DNA of 64,000 nt from CAYNFS01 sp964396685. GTDB lineage: Bacteria > Patescibacteriota > Doudnabacteria > UBA920 > 2-01-FULL-46-14. The stretch is from positions 1-64,000 of the forward strand of contig CAYNFS010000001.1 in the NCBI GenBank assembly GCA_964396685.1. Direction: 5' to 3'. Under the pieces are notes generated by a model. That model did no database searches, was not told where the DNA came from, and worked only from the letters and a program-made list of their open reading frames with translations. Positions 14,362-21,552 of this stretch are shown in pieces. The position numbers and the translations under genes are program-made. How positions within the stretch are numbered: position 1 is the stretch's first letter; each line of letters starts with the position of its first letter.

Positions 14362-14924
14362 GGCAGTAAAAGTTCCGGTTTGTAATAAAAACGGTACTTA
14401 AACGGGACATTTTGGGCTTTTTCAAGGTTTGAAAGCGGAAAATTGACATTTACAAAATAAGCGGATTCCAAGATCTTGCGCCGCAGCGCCAAAACCGATT
14501 CGCGGCTTCCCGCCCTGCCTGAAATCTCGATCTTCTTATCCGACCGATTTACGGCAACATTGTCCAAAGTGATATTTTGCGGCAGGATGCTTGCCAATTC
14601 CATGAAAATTTTTGACCAGCTCTGGCGGGACGATTTGAGAATCTGAAAATTCTCCAGGCTCAAATTCAGTCTCTCCGCTTGCTCGGAAAGCCTGGAACTC
14701 TTGATTTTTTGCAAAGCCTCGCTTTGCGTCTCAACTTGCCGCGTTACATCATTCAACTCGCGGCGCAGCCAAAAATCTGCTCCCAAAAGCAACAAACACA
14801 AGACGATCACACTGCCGACCAAAAACCAGGCAAAGTGCAGAAACAGAAGCCTTACTTTCACAAGCTTAAATTGCTTTTGTTCTGCCGGAGGAAGAAGATT
14901 GATGTATTTTTTCACGTCACTCAA
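14358..14924 (-). CDS. pilN: type IV pilus assembly protein PilN
   Basis: 188 residues. The cytoplasmic INLLPPAEQKQ motif near the N-terminus binds PilM in known systems; a transmembrane helix follows (LHFAWFLVGSVIVLCLLLLGA), then a coiled coil and the fimbrial-assembly domain (SWSKIFMELASILPQNITLDNVAVNRSDKKIEISG). The start codon is unusual: TTG at 14924, overlapping the pilM stop, or GTG at 14915; both keep the PilM-binding motif. Confidence 0.9.
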   Translation of the reverse strand: MSDVKKYINLLPPAEQKQFKLVKVRLLFLHFAWFLVGSVIVLCLLLLGADFWLRRELNDVTRQVETQSEALQKIKSSRLSEQAERLNLSLENFQILKSSRQSWSKIFMELASILPQNITLDNVAVNRSDKKIEISGRAGSRESVLALRRKILESAYFVNVNFPLSNLEKAQNVPFKYRFYYKPELLLP

Positions 14925-16011
14925 TATCTCTTAAAGCCAAACCAATTACTGTTGCATAACTTAGAGACTCTTCCCGGGAAAGAGGCGGAGTTTCGTTTTT
15001 TTTCAAAACATTTACCCACGGATTTCCCAGTTCGATCCTCATTCCCGGAAGGGATCTTAAAGGATGGCCGTCCTGTTCCTTGCTGCTTAATCGTTCGAGC
15101 AAAAAAGAAGGCAAGTGCTTAAGCTTGCTGGAGCCGCCGGTTAGAAGCAGTCTTTTGATTTTGCTTCCCTCCTGCGAATGGTCCTCGTAAAAACGGATGG
15201 TGTTTTTTATCTCCGAAATCAAATTGTCAAGTGCCGGCGACAAGGCGCGTTTGACTTTGCCTCCCATGCTCGCTTCTTCCAAGCCGTACTGCCTTTTAAG
15301 TTTCTCGGCTTTGTCAAAATCCAAGCTCAAGGCCTTGCCAATGCTCTCGGTAAAAACACTGCCGGCAATCGGCAAAGACGATGTGAACTGAAGCGCTCCT
15401 TTATCATAAATAATCAAGCTGGTTCTGACCGTATCAATATCTACGATCAAGACTGTTTCGTTAGGCTTCGCGATCAGGCTCCTGGCTGTTGCTTGCGATT
15501 CAACCTCCAAAGCCAAGGGGATAAGTCCGGCGGCTTTGAGAATTTTGACCAGATCGTCCACGTAATCCCGAGGTGAGGCGGTAATAAGCACTGTCATTTT
15601 TCCATCCGGTCGTGCCGCATCCAGAATCGCCCAATCCAAATAAACCTGGCCAATCGGAAGAGGGATGTAAGCCTCGGCTTCCCACGCTACCGCCTCGCCC
15701 ATTTCTTCCTCGCTCATCCTGGGCATTTGGATCACGCGGACGAATGACTTGGTTTCCGGGACCGAGGCTACCGTATAGGAAGAACTGATCCGCCCGTACT
15801 TTGGCGAGGCGAGGGCCTGTTTTAAGGTTTTGACTAAAACCGCAGGATCTTTAATCCGGTCGCCGCTTAAAGCCTCTTGGGGAATTTTGGTGTCGGAAAA
15901 AGCGGCTACGCGGAAGTTATGGTTATGTTTTTCAAGCTCAAGCAATTTCAAAGAGACATCGCTGATATTGAGCCCTAGCGTTGTTTTTTGCCGACTAAAA
16001 AAATTCAGCAT
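14917..16011 (-). CDS. pilM: type IV pilus assembly protein PilM
   Basis: 364 residues of the actin-like ATPase fold: TTLGLNISDVSLKLLEL at the N-terminus (phosphate 1), VLIVDIDTVRTSLIIYDKGAL (phosphate 2, about 196-216) and LLLTGGSSKLKHLPSFL (adenosine motif). It is a cytoplasmic ring-forming partner of PilN. First gene of the pilM-N-O operon, with a TATAAT box upstream at 16142-16147 and a ~130-base leader that includes a short hairpin (CCACGGG/ACCTGTGG). Confidence 0.92.
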   Translation of the reverse strand: MLNFFSRQKTTLGLNISDVSLKLLELEKHNHNFRVAAFSDTKIPQEALSGDRIKDPAVLVKTLKQALASPKYGRISSSYTVASVPETKSFVRVIQMPRMSEEEMGEAVAWEAEAYIPLPIGQVYLDWAILDAARPDGKMTVLITASPRDYVDDLVKILKAAGLIPLALEVESQATARSLIAKPNETVLIVDIDTVRTSLIIYDKGALQFTSSLPIAGSVFTESIGKALSLDFDKAEKLKRQYGLEEASMGGKVKRALSPALDNLISEIKNTIRFYEDHSQEGSKIKRLLLTGGSSKLKHLPSFLLERLSSKEQDGHPLRSLPGMRIELGNPWVNVLKKNETPPLSREESLSYATVIGLALRDIE

Positions 16012-16141
16012 TATTTTTTATGGAGCCCCACGGCTAAGGCCATGGTTCCCTCCATACCCGCCTTCAACCACAGGTAAACCCGTGGTATTCGGCGGAGGCG
16101 GATAAATTTTTGTTTCTTTAAGCCCGATCCTGACTCCTTAT

Positions 16142-16147
16142 ATTATA
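16142..16147 (-). promoter_or_regulatory. -10 box of the pilMNO operon
   Basis: TATAAT on the minus strand in an AT-rich stretch, 130 bases before the pilM start. It separates pilM-N-O from the pilin genes to the right. The long leader contains an imperfect hairpin around 16066-16086. Confidence 0.5.
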
Positions 16148-16152
16148 CCATA

Positions 16153-17496
16153 TTATTTAATTTCACGCCAGGTCCCCCGTACTATGCCCCAGGAAGCCCC
16201 TGGCCCTCCCGAAAAATCAACATTGGCAAGGCCTGATTCGTAAGTTACCGAAGCGTTTTCGTTGAGTTTAATCCTGTAGCCGGTTACTTCCCGCAAAATG
16301 GCGTTGTTTTGGACGACAACCTCGCCGACTGACGCATAGGCAATCAGCGAATCAGAATTGTTGGCCACGCGGAAAACGTCAATTCCTGCCTTCGTCGTAA
16401 GCATCATGATATAGCTTTCAGGACCAGCCCGCTCAAAAACGGTATTATTGACTATATCAATAATTCCGTCGGACACGATGACTTCGCTGTCGTCGCCGTA
16501 AGCGGGATCAAGTTGAACGGTGCTGTTATTCTCGGTCGTAATGTTTCCGGCAACATAAATTGTCCCGGTCAAAATCAAGGTTGCGTTTTGCTCCAAAAGC
16601 AAGTTTCCCGTGATCTTCTTGGGGCCCAACGATTGCGTTTGGTTGCGGAGTACCGTATAGTCGCCGATAACAGTTCCTCCGGCTTCGGCATCCTCTCTCC
16701 AGCCGTTTATCTGCTCGTCAGTGATTGGCAAAGGTAAAGGATCAGGATCCGGTTCTCCAGGATAAGGAAAAGTTTCAGTGCCGGTAACTACGCAAGCGCT
16801 TTTTGTCGTATAATAGGCATTGCCGCTTATTGTACAATTGCTAATTGCATTGGCAAAGACACTTCCTGTGACCGTAAAATTATCCATAATCTGCCCGAAC
16901 GCGCTGCCGCCAACAATGACTTGCGTGTCAATCTGGTGGGCATGGGCGTGTCCGGAAACGGTCAGGCGATCAAAAATTCTCCCAAGCGCTCCTGCGGAAA
17001 AAGCATCGCCGGTGATTCTGGCTCCCGCTCCGCCGTCTATCGGACCGTTGCTGTAGACATTGCCCAAGATGCTGGAATTATTGTCCATCACGAGTCCTCC
17101 GTCGCCGACCTGCACGCCGTAAAAAAAACTTGCCGAAGTGGCGCTGATGCTAACAACGGCTCTGACCTCTTTTTGGGCCTTGGGCTGATTTTTCCCTGGA
17201 ACATAACCAATTGCCGTAATTTCTTTTCGCGTGGGATTGATCGGAGCGACACTCACGTCAAACTCGCCTGTCGCGAGTACTGTGCCAGTCTCGCCTATGT
17301 AGTTTCCGGCAGTCTCGTTGAGCTTAAAGATTGCCTTATCTATGCCGGCATCAGCAAGCTGCAAGGCCTGTTCTTTGGCCAGCGCGTTTCTGGTGGCCGC
17401 GACGTTCTGAAAAACAAACCCCAAAAGGCCAATAGCCAAAGCCAGGATCACCACCATGAAAATCAGCGAAATTATCAAAACCTGACCGCGTTGCAT
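16153..17496 (-). CDS. PilX-like pilus protein with beta-helix repeats
   Basis: 447 residues. The N-terminus MQRGQVLIISLIFMVVILALAIGLLGF is a PilX-type minor-pilin-like membrane segment, followed by a helix with NALAKEQALQLADAGIDKAIFKL. From about residue 125 a regular series of short strands appears (SILGNVYSNGPI, ITGDAFSAGALG, LTVSGHAHAHQI, VIVGGSAFGQI, FTVTGSVFANAI, CTISGNAYYTT), suggesting a right-handed beta-helix, bactofilin- or adhesin-like. The start at 17496 is supported by AGGAG nine bases upstream; the open frame extends further without support. Probably a large surface-exposed pilus-associated protein. Confidence 0.75.
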   Translation of the reverse strand: MQRGQVLIISLIFMVVILALAIGLLGFVFQNVAATRNALAKEQALQLADAGIDKAIFKLNETAGNYIGETGTVLATGEFDVSVAPINPTRKEITAIGYVPGKNQPKAQKEVRAVVSISATSASFFYGVQVGDGGLVMDNNSSILGNVYSNGPIDGGAGARITGDAFSAGALGRIFDRLTVSGHAHAHQIDTQVIVGGSAFGQIMDNFTVTGSVFANAISNCTISGNAYYTTKSACVVTGTETFPYPGEPDPDPLPLPITDEQINGWREDAEAGGTVIGDYTVLRNQTQSLGPKKITGNLLLEQNATLILTGTIYVAGNITTENNSTVQLDPAYGDDSEVIVSDGIIDIVNNTVFERAGPESYIMMLTTKAGIDVFRVANNSDSLIAYASVGEVVVQNNAILREVTGYRIKLNENASVTYESGLANVDFSGGPGASWGIVRGTWREIK

Positions 17497-17512
17497 AAAT
17501 TTTGCTCCTGAA

Positions 17513-18064
17513 TTATTTGTTGCGCAGGCTCGCCGAGCCGGCAATTTGATCCGAAGCCGGGTATCTGCCAGTCTGCCGAACCTTAATTGTGTAATCCACT
17601 TTTCTTGCCAGTGATAAATCGGAATTGTCATAGGTAAAACTCAAGCTTGTCAAAGCCGGAGTTAGTTCGTGAAAGCGGGGCAGGCGGAGGCTTGAGGGAT
17701 GAGGATCGACGATAAGAATCAGGCGATTTGCGGCATTTGGATCCTGCGCCACAATAACGTAATCAAAAATGCCGCTGATGATTTGTCCCTGCGAATTAAT
17801 GGCCGGAATTTCCAAAACCAGCACTGTGGCACCAGTGGCATAGTTAACGCCGTCATAAACTCTTGAAGCCGCAAATTTTGTCGCCGCCCGGGTATACTCG
17901 TTGATGCGGTCCGCGGCCTCGCGGGTAGCATTATTGTTTAAAACTTTGCCCGACTCATTTTCGTAAAACTTGTTGTTGGACAAAAAAATCCCCACGCCTA
18001 AAGTGACTAATATCGCCAAAAGGAAAGTCACCACCAAAACTTCAGCCAATGTAAAGCCTCTCAT
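17513..18064 (-). CDS. prepilin (type II/IV N-methylation signal), PilW-like
   Basis: 183 residues beginning MRGFTLAEVLVVTFLLAILVTLGVGIF: a two-residue leader, the G|FTLAE cleavage and methylation site of prepilin peptidase, and the hydrophobic polymerisation helix. The globular part (LTSLSFTYDNSDLSLARKVDYTIKVRQT) resembles PilW-type minor pilins. It overlaps the upstream prepilin gene by 4 bp. Confidence 0.85.
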   Translation of the reverse strand: MRGFTLAEVLVVTFLLAILVTLGVGIFLSNNKFYENESGKVLNNNATREAADRINEYTRAATKFAASRVYDGVNYATGATVLVLEIPAINSQGQIISGIFDYVIVAQDPNAANRLILIVDPHPSSLRLPRFHELTPALTSLSFTYDNSDLSLARKVDYTIKVRQTGRYPASDQIAGSASLRNK

Positions 18065-18597
18065 TGCTTATTTAATCCGTTTTTACTCATCAAAGTTTCA
18101 AGCGCCACGCTCTTGGCGGGTCCCACCGGATCAGTCCAGACCACAGTCACGGTCACTTTTTTGATGTCGCTTGCTCCTTCATAATCGGCAACTGTAAGCG
18201 CGCCGCTTGCGTTTTCGAGCTTGTTTAAGGCTGGATCAGAAAAAGAGCCGCTTGATGGGAGGGAATTAAAAGGCGTATTGCGCAGTTCCTCAATTTTTTT
18301 GGCGGCGATGTGGTAGGCCAAGTTTTGGTTTCTTGCGGCTTTGGTTAAAGGAATTGAGGAAAGAACCGAGCTGAAAATTATGATGGTGGCCATCAGCAGG
18401 GCCAAAGCAATGATCACCTCTATCAAAGTAAACCCCGTCACCACTCTAACATCATGTCGCGAGTGGCATTGGGTCATTCTGCTTCGCGTTTCTTCAGACC
18501 ATTCATCCACGGGTTTACACTCGTTATATTCTGGTGACGGGGTAAACCCCAAAAGAATTTTTGATTTTTGATTTTTGATTTTTGATATTTTTATCAT
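18061..18597 (-). CDS. prepilin (PilV-like) with a palindromic element in its leader
   Basis: 178 residues. The prepilin signal G|FTLIEVIIALALLMATIIIF begins at Gly55, so the leader is 55 residues, far longer than the usual 5-25. A second GFT occurs at residue 17; the 38 residues between the two are encoded by a 114-bp in-frame insertion flanked by the 9-bp direct repeat GTAAACCCC (see 18428-18550). Without it the leader would be 17 residues, with the normal GFTLIEV following. The ATG overlaps the pilC stop (ATGA), which fixes the start at 18597. Whether the long leader is still processed cannot be told from sequence; internal starts nearer the cleavage site are possible. Confidence 0.85.
   Translation of the reverse strand: MIKISKIKNQKSKILLGFTPSPEYNECKPVDEWSEETRSRMTQCHSRHDVRVVTGFTLIEVIIALALLMATIIIFSSVLSSIPLTKAARNQNLAYHIAAKKIEELRNTPFNSLPSSGSFSDPALNKLENASGALTVADYEGASDIKKVTVTVVWTDPVGPAKSVALETLMSKNGLNKQ
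18428..18550. mobile_element. small palindromic element with 9-bp target duplication
   Basis: Direct repeats GTAAACCCC at 18428-18436 and 18542-18550 flank ~105 bp whose ends are inverted repeats ACCCCGTCACCA (18432-18443) and TGGTGACGGGGT (18532-18543). The insertion plus one repeat is 114 bp, a multiple of three, and keeps the prepilin frame open. No coding capacity of its own, so a MITE-like or Rickettsia-palindromic-element-like unit that needs outside enzymes. Confidence 0.75.
18558..18588. repeat. heptanucleotide tandem repeat (TTTTTGA)n
   Basis: About four units of ATTTTTG/TTTTTGA. On the minus strand it encodes the Lys/Ile/Ser/Gln-rich start of the prepilin (KISKIKNQKSKI). Related AATTCAA-type heptads occur at 5402-5430 and 49695-49730. 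Confidence 0.7.
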
Positions 18598-19808
18598 AGG
18601 TTCTGTCCGATATTGTAAATCGGCAAAATGAGTCCCACGGCCAAGACGCCAACTACGGCGCCGATCAAAATGACCAGGACAGGCTCAATTATGGATGAGA
18701 GATTTTTGACGGTGTCGTCAATTTCCGCCTCGTAAAAATTGGAAACTTCCGCCAACACCTTTTCCATGGTTCCTGTCTCCTCGCCGACCTGAATCATCTG
18801 CGTTACCATCGGGGTGAAAAGTTTGGGATATTTCTCCAAAACCACCACCAAATCAACCCCGACTTTCACTTTTTCGGAAGCGTCGGCTATGGCTTGCCGG
18901 TAGTAAACATTGTTCATGGTGTCGCTGGTAATCTTCAAAGCCTCGACAATCGGCATGCCGGAACGAAGAAGGCCGCTAAAAATGATAGTAAACCTCGCCA
19001 GATTGAGTTTTTTCACGATTTTGCCGATGATCGGCAGACTTAGATTGAGCTTATGAAAAAACGCGTGGCCTGATGCGGTTTTGTGCCAAAACCATATCCC
19101 GAATACCGACACTGCGATAACCGCCAAAAGGACCAGCGAATAGCTCGCGAATAAGTCCACAATCCTGATGATGATTTTGGTGAGCACCGGCAATTCGGCA
19201 TCGAACTCCTGGAATGTTGAGGTTAGCTTCGGCAGAACGAAGGAAAACATGATATAGCCGATGATGAGCAACGCAGCCATCACGACTGCCGGATAGGTGA
19301 GCGCCCCTTTGGTGCGGCGCAACAAATTGTAATCACGCCCTATCTGGGTGCCCAGATACTCCAAGGTTTTATCCAGCTCGCCGCTTTGTTCTCCAACCTT
19401 GACCATATTGACAAAGATGGCAGAAAAAATATTGGGATATTCACCCAGGCTTTCAGACAAAGTTTTGCCGCCTTCCACATTGTGCGCCACCGCGCTGATG
19501 ACATTCCGAAAATAGGGATTCGGCATTTGTCTCGTCAGCACAAGCAAAGCTTTGGATACCGGAAGGCCGGCTTTGATGGTTACGGCCAGGTTGTTTATAA
19601 AAGTCAGCTTCTCCAGCAATGAAACATGAGAAAAAATTACGTTTAAGGCTCGACTTCTCAAGGAGCCCAGTCTTCGTTCCTCAATTGAAGTAGGAAGCAG
19701 GCCCTTGCTTCTTAGAGCCTGCCCTACTGCTTCCCGGGACGGCGCTTCTGCGATGTCCGAGACCATTTTGCCTTCCTGGTCCCGCGCTGTATATATAAAT
19801 TCAGGCAT
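18594..19808 (-). CDS. pilC: type IV pilus inner-membrane platform protein PilC
   Basis: 404 residues, the usual PilC/GspF length, with two T2SSF domains. N-terminal FIYTARDQEGKMVSDIAEAPS, the LLEKLTFINNLAVTIKAGLPVSKAL repeat and its second copy NLARFTIIFSGLLRSGMPIVEALKI, and three membrane helices (about 170-190, 222-242, 376-398). It is the rotor-like platform on which PilB acts. It lies between pilB and the prepilin genes in the same operon. Confidence 0.95.
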   Translation of the reverse strand: MPEFIYTARDQEGKMVSDIAEAPSREAVGQALRSKGLLPTSIEERRLGSLRSRALNVIFSHVSLLEKLTFINNLAVTIKAGLPVSKALLVLTRQMPNPYFRNVISAVAHNVEGGKTLSESLGEYPNIFSAIFVNMVKVGEQSGELDKTLEYLGTQIGRDYNLLRRTKGALTYPAVVMAALLIIGYIMFSFVLPKLTSTFQEFDAELPVLTKIIIRIVDLFASYSLVLLAVIAVSVFGIWFWHKTASGHAFFHKLNLSLPIIGKIVKKLNLARFTIIFSGLLRSGMPIVEALKITSDTMNNVYYRQAIADASEKVKVGVDLVVVLEKYPKLFTPMVTQMIQVGEETGTMEKVLAEVSNFYEAEIDDTVKNLSSIIEPVLVILIGAVVGVLAVGLILPIYNIGQNL

Positions 19809-19809
19809 T

Positions 19810-21552
19810 TTACTCCTTCGTCACCCTTAAGATTTCGGAGATTGTTGTAAGCCCCATATGGGCTTTGATGAATCCGTCCTGCCACATCAAAATCATGCTC
19901 TCCTCCACAGCCCGCTCTTGGATTTGACTGGTCGCCGCTCGAGACAGAATAAGTTTGGCAATGTTTTCCGTGATATCCAAGACTTCATAAATGCCGATCC
20001 GGCCCCGAAAACCCGTGCGGGAGCATTTTTCGCATCCTTTGCCGTGGTAAAAATCCACGTCTTTGAGATTTTTGGCTTTTTTGTCCAAAACCCCTTCCCG
20101 CTTCATCACTTCCATAAGGTGCAGGAGATCAAAATCCAAAGATAAACTCTGAACGGTCTTTTCGTCCAGACGCATCGGAGTTTTGCAGTCCTGACAGATT
20201 CTGCGCACCAGCCGTTGTCCCACAATGGTATGGATGGTTGAGGCAATTAAGTATGGTTCAACCCCAATGTCCAAAAGACGGGGAAGAGCCCCGGCCGCAT
20301 TATTGGTGTGAAGCGTGGAAAGCACGATGTGGCCGGTCATAGCGGCGTGCACCGCTTCTTCGGCTGTTTCCAGATCGCGGATCTCCCCGATCATGATGAT
20401 ATTGGGATCCTGCCGCAAAAGAGCGCGCAGCCCCACCGCAAAAGTGAGGCTGATTCTGGGATTGACCTGCATTTGATTGACTCCCGGGACACGGTACTCA
20501 ATCGGATCCTCAATGGTGCTGATATTTACCGATTTTGTATTTAATTTGCTCAAAATAGTATACAGTGTCGTGGATTTACCAGAACCGGTGGGGCCGGTAA
20601 TAAGCGTCATGCCGTGAGGTCTGCTTAAATTTCGCTTGATGACCTCAAGAGAGGTCCTGGCAAAGCCCAAATCTTCAAAGGTCAAAGCTTTGGCCCCCTC
20701 ATCCAGAAGCCGCATTACTACTTTTTCCCCGTCAAACACCGGGATGGTGGAAACGCGAAACGAGATATTGTATTCGTCAGTCTGAAGCTTAAAGCGGCCA
20801 TCTTGGGGAAGACGATGCTCGTCAATTTTGAGATTGGACAGAACCTTGATCCGGGCGATTAGTGCCGGCTGAATGACTTTCGGCAAGGTCATGACATCGT
20901 GCAAAATGCCGTCGATGCGGTAACGCACTGTCACTTCTTTTTCCTGCGGCTCAATGTGGATGTCCGAGGCCCCTTCAAAAATGGCGTACTCAAGCAGAGT
21001 ATCCACCACCCGCACCACCGGAACTTCCTCCGCCATTTTTTTGAGCTCCTGACCTTCTTCCGCAGGCGCCGCTTTTTCCGCTTTTTTCGTGGTGAGGATT
21101 TTTTCAAACTCGGCCTTGAGGCTGGTATGATACTGGGAAAGCGCGTAGTCCATCCCGGTTTTGGTGGCCAAATACGGCTTGATTACAAAACCGGTTTTCT
21201 TTTTGACAAACTCCCTGGTTTGCAAATCCTCGGGATCAGTCATAGCCAAGTCAAGCTCGTTGCCCTTTTTGCGAAAAGCGATCACCTGATGACGGCGAGC
21301 TATTGGCTCGGGTATGATTTTTAAATCTTCCTGCGCAATTTTTACCTTTGTCAGATCCGCAAACTCCACTTGCAGAAAATCGCTGACGAGCTTTGCGAGC
21401 TTGTCTTCCGGAATGATCTTGCGCACCACCAAATAGGAAGCCAGATTCTGATTTTTGCTCTCGGCCTCGGCTTTGAGTTTTTCAAAATCCTGCTCCGCGA
21501 TAATTTTCTGCCCGACCAGAATTTTTTTCAGGTCAGTTGAAGCAAGCGCCAT
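19810..21552 (-). CDS. pilB: type IV pilus extension ATPase PilB
   Basis: 580 residues. An N-terminal MshEN domain (to about 150), the ASDIHIEP motif (195-202), Walker A GPTGSGKST (320-328), Walker B IIMIGEIRD (385-393), His box TGHIVLSTLHTN and a zinc site of four cysteines (453, 456, 507, 510). It powers pilus assembly on the cytoplasmic side. No pilT retraction ATPase is seen in the window. One base separates its start from the upstream O-antigen-ligase gene's stop. Confidence 0.95.
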   Translation of the reverse strand: MALASTDLKKILVGQKIIAEQDFEKLKAEAESKNQNLASYLVVRKIIPEDKLAKLVSDFLQVEFADLTKVKIAQEDLKIIPEPIARRHQVIAFRKKGNELDLAMTDPEDLQTREFVKKKTGFVIKPYLATKTGMDYALSQYHTSLKAEFEKILTTKKAEKAAPAEEGQELKKMAEEVPVVRVVDTLLEYAIFEGASDIHIEPQEKEVTVRYRIDGILHDVMTLPKVIQPALIARIKVLSNLKIDEHRLPQDGRFKLQTDEYNISFRVSTIPVFDGEKVVMRLLDEGAKALTFEDLGFARTSLEVIKRNLSRPHGMTLITGPTGSGKSTTLYTILSKLNTKSVNISTIEDPIEYRVPGVNQMQVNPRISLTFAVGLRALLRQDPNIIMIGEIRDLETAEEAVHAAMTGHIVLSTLHTNNAAGALPRLLDIGVEPYLIASTIHTIVGQRLVRRICQDCKTPMRLDEKTVQSLSLDFDLLHLMEVMKREGVLDKKAKNLKDVDFYHGKGCEKCSRTGFRGRIGIYEVLDITENIAKLILSRAATSQIQERAVEESMILMWQDGFIKAHMGLTTISEILRVTKE

